DNA from: Symsagittifera roscoffensis | Taxonomy: Eukaryota > Xenacoelomorpha > Acoela > Convolutidae | Direction: 5' to 3' | NCBI RefSeq assembly: GCF_963678635.1 | Contig: NC_087066.1 | Span: 56,314,312 to 56,378,311, forward strand | DNA length: 64,000 nt | Shown: one piece after another, positions 47,436 to 55,638 of the stretch | Layout: every line of letters starts with the position of its first letter | Numbering within the stretch: position 1 is the stretch's first letter | Notes under the pieces: model-generated | What the model was told of the DNA's origin: nothing | Database searches by the model: none | The model's input: only the letters and a program-made list of their open reading frames with translations | Made by a program: the position numbers and the translations under genes

Positions 47436-47966
47436 CTACGCTTGCTGGTTCTCTTTTGCGTGTGCGTAGGCTTCTCGCAAGAGTGGGACTCTCATTGCCG
47501 CTCCTGAATCTTTCACTACTGGTCTCAGATTCAAAAGCTTCGGGTTAAACTGGATGTGGGAAAGGTCTTCGCGGCCCATTCGGCACTTGAAGTTGTTGTT
47601 GAAATCCATCAACACCCAGCCTGGCTCCGCTATTCTTCCGAACAGCCTATCGTCGCTGGCCAGCCCTCTCAGCTCCCTCTGCTCTAGCCAATTCAGCACG
47701 GAACAATCCACGACTGAGACTGAGACCAGGTTGACATACAACACAGAATTCCTGTATGCCTTGACTTGCACGTCCGGGAACACGAAAAACATCACCGGTC
47801 CATACACCACCGTGGCGAATTGCCGCAGTCCGTGAATCAGAGCCAGCGGATCGATCCGCATCATGACAGCCAAATCTGTCAGCAAGGGCATGCCACAATA
47901 CTGCTTACATTCACCCGCATCCGTCGCCACCTTATCTTCTCCCGTGACACTTCTGTTCTGTTGCAA
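47436..47966 (-). CDS. Accessory ORF, ~176 codons, in frame between two TAGs
   Basis: The reading frame is the same as that of 47991-48968 and of 46737-47378. TAG codons at 47993-47991 and 47438-47436 are the only interruptions. It contains hydrophobic VVYGPVMFFVFPDVQVKAY and VLYVNLVSVSVVDCSVLNWL segments, which could be buried strands or membrane-facing regions, and then WVLMDFNNNFKCRMGRED. I recognise no family. Confidence 0.55.
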   Translation of the reverse strand: MQQNRSVTGEDKVATDAGECKQYCGMPLLTDLAVMMRIDPLALIHGLRQFATVVYGPVMFFVFPDVQVKAYRNSVLYVNLVSVSVVDCSVLNWLEQRELRGLASDDRLFGRIAEPGWVLMDFNNNFKCRMGREDLSHIQFNPKLLNLRPVVKDSGAAMRVPLLREAYAHAKENQQA

Positions 47967-47990
47967 GAGATATTGGAGCAGGAGAGTCCT

Positions 47991-48968
47991 CTAGTCTTTC
48001 ATTTTCCTGAGCGAGGCAGTTTTCAACTGCGCGTTGAACTCACGACTTGTACCCTGGAGTTGTTCGGGGTAACGCAACAGCACAAGCAAATCACCCAGCC
48101 GACCGTAGGTCATGGCAATCAGAGTCAGGAATCCATCCAATCTCAAATCTGCCAACGCTTGGGTGAAGAGGTTTGCCGGCCCCTTCACGAAATTCTCATG
48201 ACCAAATGTCACGTACAGGGCTAACATCAGGCCAATCGACAGCTTCCTGATATCCTTGATGAAGCTCGCGATCAGGTTCCGAGATGCCCTCGGATAGCAC
48301 GTCGACAGGAAGGATGGCGTCCATCCCACTCCCATTCCACCCAAGATGGCATCTGATCGTTCATATTGTGCCCTCGTGGCTAGTACGTCAGCTTGAAACT
48401 TGTTCAGTGACATCGTGTTTACATCCTGCATCAATTTCAACATCATACCCCCAGCTAACTCCCGGGCATCAAACAAGTTCTTCAGATACACATGTATCTC
48501 TTTGATCACTGCCGGCGCATGCTCGAACGCGTCCTCTCCCAAGGTGCACAGTCTTGGTGACAAGTACAACCATAAGTTGTTGTGCGGCTTCGTGCGCAAA
48601 GCCATTGCCATGAGATCTTCTTCCGCTGATGTCATGTTTTTCCTGACTGTCCTTCGCTCTTCATTCTCTGCATGATCCATCTGTCTGAACCAGAGATCGT
48701 CAGCCACCTGTTGTACAAACAGATGATTGTCATCTACCCCGGGTCTTAACTTCAGCAATCTGGCGAAGTTGGACAGCTCTAACCCCAGAACCTCATCTAA
48801 CACCAACCGAGTTGTGCTACAATCTTTGAATCCCTGTATGGCATTGGAAGTGTCAGCCCAACGGGCAGGAATCTCAGATCGGGATGGGTAATAATTGTTG
48901 GGGTCTACCACTCTGTTCGGGGCAGGAATTATCACGTTGAACTGTCCTTCTGCTATCGTTGTGACCAT
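47991..48968 (-). CDS. Accessory ORF, 325 aa, unknown, conserved-looking
   Basis: The first codon is ATG at 48968, inside the overlap with the preceding frame (48953-49297). Relative to that frame it is a -1 step. It is helix-rich, with LGLELSNFARLLKLRPGVDD, YLSPRLCTLGEDAF and KLSIGLMLALYVTFGHENF. It ends MKD-TAG, after which the frame stays open. No catalytic motif was identified. With the next two frames it would form a protein of roughly 740 residues. Confidence 0.6.
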   Translation of the reverse strand: MVTTIAEGQFNVIIPAPNRVVDPNNYYPSRSEIPARWADTSNAIQGFKDCSTTRLVLDEVLGLELSNFARLLKLRPGVDDNHLFVQQVADDLWFRQMDHAENEERRTVRKNMTSAEEDLMAMALRTKPHNNLWLYLSPRLCTLGEDAFEHAPAVIKEIHVYLKNLFDARELAGGMMLKLMQDVNTMSLNKFQADVLATRAQYERSDAILGGMGVGWTPSFLSTCYPRASRNLIASFIKDIRKLSIGLMLALYVTFGHENFVKGPANLFTQALADLRLDGFLTLIAMTYGRLGDLLVLLRYPEQLQGTSREFNAQLKTASLRKMKD

Positions 48969-49297
48969 ATGTATACAAACTGAAGGGGTTCTGGCAATGC
49001 AGCGTACCCTCGTGACAACGCAAAGACCACCTTCACTACATTTTGGGTGAAACCATGTTTTGCTGCTGTTTCTACCTCAGTCATCGCCGAGAGCAATGTC
49101 ATTATCGCCTCCCCTATGACCTCGTTGCTCGGGATTGACCCATCCGTCAGACGGGACAACAAACCCCTGCTTTGCAGATGATCATTCGAGCCTGCAACCA
49201 CTATCACCTGCGGCTCCATGCTGACCACCCTTCGCACACTTATCATCATGCCTATTGACTGTCCCCAGTCCAATTTAGGCGCCGTCAAGAAAATCAC
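48953..49297 (-). CDS. Second SGNH-like segment, frame-broken
   Basis: This frame holds PQVIVVAGSNDHL, resembling block III (GxND) of SGNH hydrolases, and later VVFALSRGYAALPEP. Its missing front end lies in the preceding frame (about 49306-49417), which reads AAKYLIVASSDYL and is joined by a -1 step near 49306. If the pieces belong together, they form a second SGNH-like module right after the first. The block I serine is displaced (ASSD instead of GDS), so activity is doubtful. Confidence 0.5.
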   Translation of the reverse strand: MIFLTAPKLDWGQSIGMMISVRRVVSMEPQVIVVAGSNDHLQSRGLLSRLTDGSIPSNEVIGEAIMTLLSAMTEVETAAKHGFTQNVVKVVFALSRGYAALPEPLQFVYIWSQR

Positions 49298-49418
49298 GTC
49301 GGGCCAAAAGAGAGAACGGGCGTGTAGAGATAATCCGAACTGGCCACAATCAGGTACTTGGCAGCTTTCATATCCAAGGGATCATAGGCGGCAAACAGCC
49401 CGTCACCGACTGGGGCCT

Positions 49419-51275
49419 TCAGTTCCCCGTATCTCCTGTCATCTCCATCCACCGTGGTCGTTCGGGGGTGTCTCTTGAATATTCGCCAGGCGTCTGACCG
49501 GGTGGTTTAGCAAACTGCCTGTACATCTTGTGATGCTTGTTATTAGGCTTGTTATCTGTCTGAAACTTGCCCTTGCGAGCAGGTGGCGTCAGTTCCCTGG
49601 CTCTCTGGCGGACGTCCGTAAGAGACCGGGTATTCAAAGGTCCAAAGGTATTGTCCTGAGGCAATCCATTCAGGTCTGCGTGCCGGAGCGTAGTCGTGGA
49701 GCTGAACTGCTCCTGCTCTGCTAGCAGCCAATCCACGCCCAGTATCCGATATAGTCGCGACACTGTGGGACTTTCTCCGCCGATCATTCTCATTGCGTCC
49801 TCCCGACACGTCAAGGTATTCATGTTCAACTTCGTCGACAAGTCCGTCTTGTACTGTCCCCAATGACTAGGGTCTGATTGGTTCCAAAGCAGCACGCTGC
49901 CTGGTTCAACTCCCTCCGCTGTCAGGGTGCTCGTAGACGGTCCTGCTACTGAAGCAGGGTTCGCCGTAGCGGGCGGGTCGTTCCTCCTAGGCACGGTCTG
50001 GGAGTTATTCCTGTTCTGATCAACTGATCTCCCGAGTCGGCTTTCAAGCGGTTGTGTTCTGGGAGGAGGAGCATTCCCTAGGCTCTCTCTTACGTTTGAG
50101 CTCGGAGCGATGCGTGCAGCTGTAGCCCTCTCCATTGCCAAGGGCCCTAGGTGGTTGACGAGGGATTCGGGCACGCTTGCTTTTATTCTATTTCCTCCGG
50201 TCGAGCTGGTCCAAGCCAGAGAACTAGTCGCCCTCGACTCCTGCTCCACTTCCCTCAACTGCGTCTGAAATACGTCATTGATCCAATGTCTCCCTTGTTG
50301 GGTGTTGAAATGTGTCCCATCTCTGGTGAGCGCGATGTGATCAATCATGCGCAATATGTTCTCGAGATCCAGAAGCCGCAGCTCGCCAGGGTTGTTTCTC
50401 ACCAGACTGCGGATCTTTTCGTTCCACCGTGTCACATTGTCATTCATAAAATCTGCCACCACGGTGCCCACCATCGGGTTCTGTGGTATCGTGCACAGCA
50501 CCACCAGCCTGGGCCTATACTTCTTCTTTAGTTCGTTCAGGAGGCATACCAATAGAGGCTCCCACTTGCTCTCCGGAGTCACTGGGGCTCTAGAGACATC
50601 GTTGGTTCCCAGCATTATTACCAGTGTATCCAGGTGATCTTCGCTCTGGAATTCCATCATCTTGATGACATGAGCCACTGAGGCTCCTCCAAAGGACAGA
50701 GTAGTAGTTTGACCATAGACGAAGATCTCATTCAGATCCCTCACCAAACTGTCTCCTATGATCAAGTGGCGACTCCCTGGGGGAATTACCTGGTCGCTCG
50801 TAGCGGGGTTCCAGCTCATGTCATTCAAGCAGGCTCGAGGATGCTCCGCAGCCACTTGCGTGAAATGGTGACGTGCCATCAGATTCTTCCTAATGTCTAC
50901 CACGCGGGACTTTTGAAAGGTTCCACCACGCGCAGTCCCCGAGGACGCAACCGTGCGGGGTGCTCGCTCCGAGCTATTGGATGAATGATCACGACGTTGG
51001 GAAGGAACGATCCTACCCAATGTCCGCCCAGTGGCTCTGTTAATCTCATCCATTGTTGCTCTGGTCACTTGATTGAATGATTCTTGGAACTGAGGAGCGA
51101 GATAGGTGTCAGAAGGGTCTGGTATCGTGTTCCTCTGACTGGAAGCAGACTGTTGTGTCTGCTGAGGAGCCTCGGGCCCTCTCGATGTACACAGCTCCTG
51201 TACTCTTGTCTTGAAGCGTGTGTCGCTGGATCCCTCCGAGGACTTCATTGTAGATCTTCGTACTTCTTTTTCCAT
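49419..51275 (-). CDS. SGNH/GDSL hydrolase-like protein encoded by the element, 618 aa
   Basis: The first ATG is at 51275. The frame is open further upstream to a TAG at 51302-51300, eight codons earlier. Residues 1-165 are Ser/Gln/Arg-rich and probably disordered. The SGNH fold follows at about 168-340. It shows block I IIGDSLVRDL (Ser176), block II LSFGGAS (Gly197), block III LGTND (Asn225) and block V DGTHFN (Asp319, His322), so the catalytic set is complete. The C-terminal ~270 residues are Pro/Ser/Arg-rich. SGNH enzymes are esterases or lipases acting on carbohydrate or lipid esters; what it would serve in a retroelement is unknown. It ends in TGA at 49421-49419. Confidence 0.8.
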   Translation of the reverse strand: MEKEVRRSTMKSSEGSSDTRFKTRVQELCTSRGPEAPQQTQQSASSQRNTIPDPSDTYLAPQFQESFNQVTRATMDEINRATGRTLGRIVPSQRRDHSSNSSERAPRTVASSGTARGGTFQKSRVVDIRKNLMARHHFTQVAAEHPRACLNDMSWNPATSDQVIPPGSRHLIIGDSLVRDLNEIFVYGQTTTLSFGGASVAHVIKMMEFQSEDHLDTLVIMLGTNDVSRAPVTPESKWEPLLVCLLNELKKKYRPRLVVLCTIPQNPMVGTVVADFMNDNVTRWNEKIRSLVRNNPGELRLLDLENILRMIDHIALTRDGTHFNTQQGRHWINDVFQTQLREVEQESRATSSLAWTSSTGGNRIKASVPESLVNHLGPLAMERATAARIAPSSNVRESLGNAPPPRTQPLESRLGRSVDQNRNNSQTVPRRNDPPATANPASVAGPSTSTLTAEGVEPGSVLLWNQSDPSHWGQYKTDLSTKLNMNTLTCREDAMRMIGGESPTVSRLYRILGVDWLLAEQEQFSSTTTLRHADLNGLPQDNTFGPLNTRSLTDVRQRARELTPPARKGKFQTDNKPNNKHHKMYRQFAKPPGQTPGEYSRDTPERPRWMEMTGDTGN

Positions 51276-51299
51276 TCGTCTCTTTCTCGAGCTATCGCC

Positions 51300-51515
51300 C
51301 TATACTCCTGGAGTTTGGCACACAGCTCGCTCTGATCTCTCTTTCTTCTCCAACGTCTCAATCGTCTCCGACGTCTGGATTTCTATTTCGATCACCCTCA
51401 TTCTCTTCGGAGGAGGAGCAGCTGTTGGAGAGTCGACCGAATGTGACGGGCCTGGCCCATCACGTTGTCTTTTCGCTCCGATGAGCGGCTGCGCAGGTTG
51501 GACCGGCAAGGGCAT
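51300..51515 (-). CDS. Short accessory ORF with nuclear-localisation-like motif
   Basis: It starts at ATG 51515 and ends at TAG 51302-51300. It shares its frame with 51549-52310 upstream (a TGA between them) and with the SGNH ORF downstream. It contains KRQRDG and APPPKRMRV, together like a bipartite nuclear localisation signal, then a Glu/Thr-rich segment. It is probably a linker piece of a longer protein. Confidence 0.45.
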   Translation of the reverse strand: MPLPVQPAQPLIGAKRQRDGPGPSHSVDSPTAAPPPKRMRVIEIEIQTSETIETLEKKERSERAVCQTPGV

Positions 51516-51548
51516 ATCACCTAGCCGGTGGTCCCTCTGTTCACCTAG

Positions 51549-52310
51549 TCATGGCTCACGAGCCAGGTCGTGGCCAGACATTTCTCCACGCCGCCATCTC
51601 ATCAGTCGGTTTCGACCTCTCTTGGCGGTCCCGGACTCACCGAAGGCCAACATCAACACCACTTCTGTAGGGCGATTCCCTCGACCCTCTCGTCCTAACG
51701 CCTTGAGGAGCGCGACCACAAACATCGCCAGCCCCGGGTCTTCTCGTGTAAAGTCACAATCGATCAGCCGCTGATAGATCTCGTCTAGAGTCGCTCCTAG
51801 ACTCGGCCTCGAGTCATCACTTGAGTCGAGTGACTCCACACCATCACGTTCCACTCTGTCTGTGATGTTTCTCGACTCCCCGCACAAAATTCTGTCCCTA
51901 GGTGGTCTCATCAACCTCTCCCCGGACAAATCGTCCTGTACGGGCCTGAAGATGTCCGACTCCCCGGACATTGTTTCGTCCCCGGAAGAACAATCTGAGC
52001 CCGGCTCGTATTCTGCTTTTGCATCTGTGAAACGTACTTTTCTCGTGAAGCTGGATTTCGACTTCACCTTGACTTCCTCAGTGATTTGGACCGGGATCAG
52101 TATCAGTTTCCCACGTTCTGGGAACGAAGTCCTCAACAGGACATCCTTTGGCATTGAGGTCACCAGCTGGTTCACTATCGACCGGCAATCCCGTTCAACA
52201 TCGCGACCGCGAATGATCACCGGCCTCTTCTCCGTCTTCTTAGTTACGGTCAATCGCTGCATGGTCTCCATCCACTCACGATCATGTCTGTCGACTTCTC
52301 TATCCAGCAA
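51549..52310 (-). CDS. Accessory ORF after pol, ~253 codons, unknown
   Basis: The frame is that of pol, separated from it by one TAA (52322-52320), and the first codons (CTT, CGT, GAC, TTG) are not ATG. The first ATGs are at residues 15 and 18. The protein is charged, with ERGKLILIPVQITEEVKVK, a phospho-acceptor-like acidic run (GSDCSSGDETMSGESD), and an Arg-rich end (RGRNRLMRWRRGE). Integrase motifs are absent although this is where Ty3 elements place integrase. It ends in TGA at 51551-51549. Confidence 0.55.
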   Translation of the reverse strand: MLDREVDRHDREWMETMQRLTVTKKTEKRPVIIRGRDVERDCRSIVNQLVTSMPKDVLLRTSFPERGKLILIPVQITEEVKVKSKSSFTRKVRFTDAKAEYEPGSDCSSGDETMSGESDIFRPVQDDLSGERLMRPPRDRILCGESRNITDRVERDGVESLDSSDDSRPSLGATLDEIYQRLIDCDFTREDPGLAMFVVALLKALGREGRGNRPTEVVLMLAFGESGTAKRGRNRLMRWRRGEMSGHDLAREP

Positions 52311-52319
52311 GTCACGAAG

Positions 52320-55289
52320 TTACCCCATGACGTCCGGCGCCACATTCACTGTCCTATTTAGCAGAGCTATGCTGTTTATACCCAGCCTGGTAAGCTCCTG
52401 CTGCACCAGATTGGATCGGACTAGCAGATCCAGCGGAATGGGTTCACCCCTGGCTAAAACTTTTATCTCAGCAGCCGTTTCCACTGGAAGTTCAGGGTGT
52501 CCTGGTATAGGGTGCCCTGACTTATCCAGCCACTTAGTGAGTGGTAGTTTGTCGTAGGTTTCCTTGTCTAGGAATGAAAACCCGTCTTTGATCTCCGCTT
52601 GGTTAGCCTGCTTCTCTTCGAGGCGCTCATAGAATTCTGTCTTCTTACTGAGGCTGTCAGCATTCTGATGCTTGTCACGGTTACGGTGCTCTATGATCAT
52701 GTGGTATCCATCCAGGCGCACGGTCCAACGACCAATATAACTTTGGTCCATCGAATAGGTTTTTAGCCAGGCAAGGGCACGATTATCTACACGCAACTTG
52801 AAAGGAGCACTCCCCAAGTTAGCCCTGTACTTTTCCACAAAAGTGATCACTGCGAACATTTCCACTTTTGGTGCGCCATACTTCATCTCAGTATCGCTCA
52901 AGACCTTACTTCCGTAGGCTATTGGACGGAGAACCGTTCTCCCGTTCCACTCTTGCTCTTGGTGAAGTATGCCTGATATCGGAACCACCGATGCATCCGT
53001 GTCCAGCACGAACATCCCCTTCTCTGTTGGCATGCCGAGGACCGGTGCTTCGCATAGTTCACGTTTGATGTTCTCAAATGAATCTTGTGCCTCATCAGTC
53101 CAAGTGAACTTTTTGCCCTTGTTTCTCATCAACCGCTGCATGGGGTATATTTTGTCAGCATACCCCTTGATGAATTCTCGATAATAATTAGCAAATCCCA
53201 AAAAACTCATTTGTTGTGTATCTGTTTTAGGTGCCTTCCAGGTCAACACCGCTTCGACCGCTTCAGGATCTGGTCTCACTCCATGCTTATCCACCAGGCG
53301 GCCCAGATACTTTATGGAGTCTCTGAGGATTTCACACTTAGAGGGTTTACATTTCAGGCCCGCCTGTTTCATGCAAGTAAACACCTCATCCAACCTCTCT
53401 AAGTGGTCCTCTAAGGTTGGTGTTGCAATCACGACATCATCGACATAACACATGATGAGATTCCCGTGTTTCTTAGTAACGCTCGTGAGTGTTTTGGCCA
53501 TCAGTCGCTGGAATGTGGCCGTCGCGTTGCACAATCCGAACGGCATCCTCTTCCACTGGAACAATCCCAGCTCGCACGCGAAGCCTGTTTTTTCACGATC
53601 TTGCTTTCGGAGTGGCACTTGCCAGAACGCAGAGCCCAAATCCAACGTCGTGAAGAACTTCGCGTCTCCCAGCTTGGATAGGCTCTCATCGATGCGGGGA
53701 ATCGGGTATGCGTCCTTTATAGTCACTGCGTTCAGATAACGGAAATCACAACAAAACCTGAGTTGCCCCCCTTTCTTTTTCGCCATGACCATGCCACAAG
53801 CCCACGGGGACTTCGACGGCTCGATCATGTCATACCCCATTAACATCTCGATTTCCTTCCTGCATGCTTCTGACTTGTGAGGGGTCATTCTTCTCGCCCC
53901 TTCCCTATGAGGTACCGAGCCCTCTTCTATCTCAATTTCGTGTTCTACAAAGTTACAGCAACCTATGTCGGCCTTATGTTTCGAAAAAATGTCTGCATTC
54001 CGACTTAGCACCGCCCTGAGCAAATCTAGTTCCTTGTCTGATATTTTACCCTTCAAATGTTCTATCTCAGGTAGGACCGGTTTATTCGTTGCTAACTCTG
54101 TTTCTGTCGGCCTCTCGGGAAATTTGGAACAACTAGACAGCCCATCATCTGTTTCCGACTTCATTGAAAACAATTTCCTAGAAGATTTCAATTCATTTAC
54201 TCTCTTCAATATACATTCTTGGTTTGCATGCAAGGGACATTTAGTTACATTAAACTTCTTCAAGTTCTCCACACTCTGAAAGTCTGTGTTCAGAGGCAAA
54301 GCATAGCCAAGTTTCTTTCCCCTCTGTATTGTCACTGTTGTTGCTTCTGTGTTCAACAACACACTCACACACAGTCCGCTCTGAGTGAGTGAGAAGCTTC
54401 TTCCTAAAACAGCCGAGCTTTTACTGTTTGGATTTGGTACCAGACACACCTGTCTGTCATTGCTGAGTTCATTCAAGTTCCTCATCCTAAACGTCGCTAT
54501 TACGGCTTGGTTTGGTTTCAATCTAACCTTTCGATCCAAAAAAATCGGCTCCTTGGCCTGGTTAATTAAGATCTTTTTAAGGGGTTTCTTTTCATACTTT
54601 CTCTCAGGATCCTTGATCCTAATCAACCCGTCATTGAGATCGATCGTGACATCAAAGTTGCGTACGAAGTCCCTGCCTAAGATGAACTGATCGGATTCGT
54701 CCAAGTTCTCCACTACTAGGAAGCTCATCCAAAGATGTCTTCCTCCAAGTTGCAGTGAAATGATCGGGGTTCGTCCAGTCACATAGATCGCTCCCTGATT
54801 GGCAGCTGCCAGTCTTATGTTTGTCGGTATCAGATCCGACCTGTCAAAGCCCATGTCAGTCCAGGTTTTGACTGGCATGACACTTACCACTGCACCCGTG
54901 TCTAACAGTCCTTTCACTGAAAGTTGTCTGCCCTGCACATCTAGCACATGTGCTGCCAGATCGGCTTCGCAACCTATGTGCACCGCATCTTGTTCGAGCA
55001 TGGCGTTGTGTCCGATTCGTCTAACCTTCAGCTCCTCTTGACCAATGTATATCCGGCCAATCTGATCGTTCGCATCAGTTACGTGAGCTTTTGTGTAGAT
55101 ATTGATGCCATCCACATTCATTAGAATCGGGCATGGGCCATAGACTTCGATGTAATGTCCATCCACTTTCATCAGCCTCGGACCTCCTGTCGTGAGCAGC
55201 GCTCGCACTGCCCTGGAGTCCAGTTTGGGATCTTTCTTCCTCAGGTAGTCTGCATAAATGTCCAGGTGGACTAGTGTTATCCGTATGGT
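52320..55289 (-). CDS. pol: Pol: aspartic protease, reverse transcriptase, RNase H
   Basis: The frame is open from 55289 to TAA 52322-52320. There is no ATG before residue 13 of the segment starting at 55208, which fits expression by frameshift from the ORF before it. Counting from 55208, the protease has LLDTGAVVSV (DTG 103-105) and FILGRD (176-180). RT has TLDLGSAFWQVPL (Asp523), MPFGLCNA and CYVDD (588-591). RNase H keeps Asp738, Glu783, Asp808 and Asp851. Normal Ty3 pol continues into an HHCC/DDE integrase. Here ~100 unrecognised residues follow RNase H and the ORF ends. All catalytic residues are intact. Confidence 0.92.
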   Translation of the reverse strand, partial: TIRITLVHLDIYADYLRKKDPKLDSRAVRALLTTGGPRLMKVDGHYIEVYGPCPILMNVDGINIYTKAHVTDANDQIGRIYIGQEELKVRRIGHNAMLEQDAVHIGCEADLAAHVLDVQGRQLSVKGLLDTGAVVSVMPVKTWTDMGFDRSDLIPTNIRLAAANQGAIYVTGRTPIISLQLGGRHLWMSFLVVENLDESDQFILGRDFVRNFDVTIDLNDGLIRIKDPERKYEKKPLKKILINQAKEPIFLDRKVRLKPNQAVIATFRMRNLNELSNDRQVCLVPNPNSKSSAVLGRSFSLTQSGLCVSVLLNTEATTVTIQRGKKLGYALPLNTDFQSVENLKKFNVTKCPLHANQECILKRVNELKSSRKLFSMKSETDDGLSSCSKFPERPTETELATNKPVLPEIEHLKGKISDKELDLLRAVLSRNADIFSKHKADIGCCNFVEHEIEIEEGSVPHREGARRMTPHKSEACRKEIEMLMGYDMIEPSKSPWACGMVMAKKKGGQLRFCCDFRYLNAVTIKDAYPIPRIDESLSKLGDAKFFTTLDLGSAFWQVPLRKQDREKTGFACELGLFQWKRMPFGLCNATATFQRLMAKTLTSVTKKHGNLIMCYVDDVVIATPTLEDHLERLDEVFTCMKQAGLKCKPSKCEILRDSIKYLGRLVDKHGVRPDPEAVEAVLTWKAPKTDTQQMSFLGFANYYREFIKGYADKIYPMQRLMRNKGKKFTWTDEAQDSFENIKRELCEAPVLGMPTEKGMFVLDTDASVVPISGILHQEQEWNGRTVLRPIAYGSKVLSDTEMKYGAPKVEMFAVITFVEKYRANLGSAPFKLRVDNRALAWLKTYSMDQSYIGRWTVRLDGYHMIIEHRNRDKHQNADSLSKKTEFYERLEEKQANQAEIKDGFSFLDKETYDKLPLTKWLDKSGHPIPGHPELPVETAAEIKVLARGEPIPLDLLVRSNLVQQELTRLGINSIALLNRTVNVAPDVMG

Positions 55290-55621
55290 TCACTCAAGTT
55301 CTTGACCACCTGGTGTCCTGCGACTGAGATAATGGACATTATCTTCGTCCCTTCCTTCGTCATGCCGAAAGTTCTACCAGATATGACGTTCAGTTTTAGT
55401 CCCTGCTTCCTGGGTTCCTCTTTGTTTTCTTTTTCCGTCGTCTTACCCAGAATATTAAAATTTTCGCGAAGATCTGTGCTCTCCAGTTCCGACCTTACCC
55501 ATTGCTCCACTTCTTTGGTGGCTAGCTCCTGTTTGACATTTTGCAACCCTGTCCTTGCCGCCAGACCGTAATCCACCTTGAGTGGGCTAGCCGACTCTGC
55601 CTCCAGGTTCGAGGCTACCAC
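55277..55621 (-). CDS. Short frame bridging gag and pol
   Basis: This frame is -1 relative to gag and pol is -1 relative to it. It is open well upstream inside the 3' end of gag (past the gag stop at 55641-55639) and overlaps the pol frame by about 10 bases before its TAA. There is no ATG at its start. The peptide is Lys/Glu-rich with LELESTDLREN-like charged runs and FGMTKEGTKIMSIISVAG. Two successive -1 shifts would give a gag-x-pol fusion. No perfect X-XXY-YYZ slip site was seen; ACCTTTA is the nearest. Confidence 0.5.
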   Translation of the reverse strand: MVASNLEAESASPLKVDYGLAARTGLQNVKQELATKEVEQWVRSELESTDLRENFNILGKTTEKENKEEPRKQGLKLNVISGRTFGMTKEGTKIMSIISVAGHQVVKNLSEPYG

Positions 55622-55638
55622 CTCGTCAGGCAGTGTCT

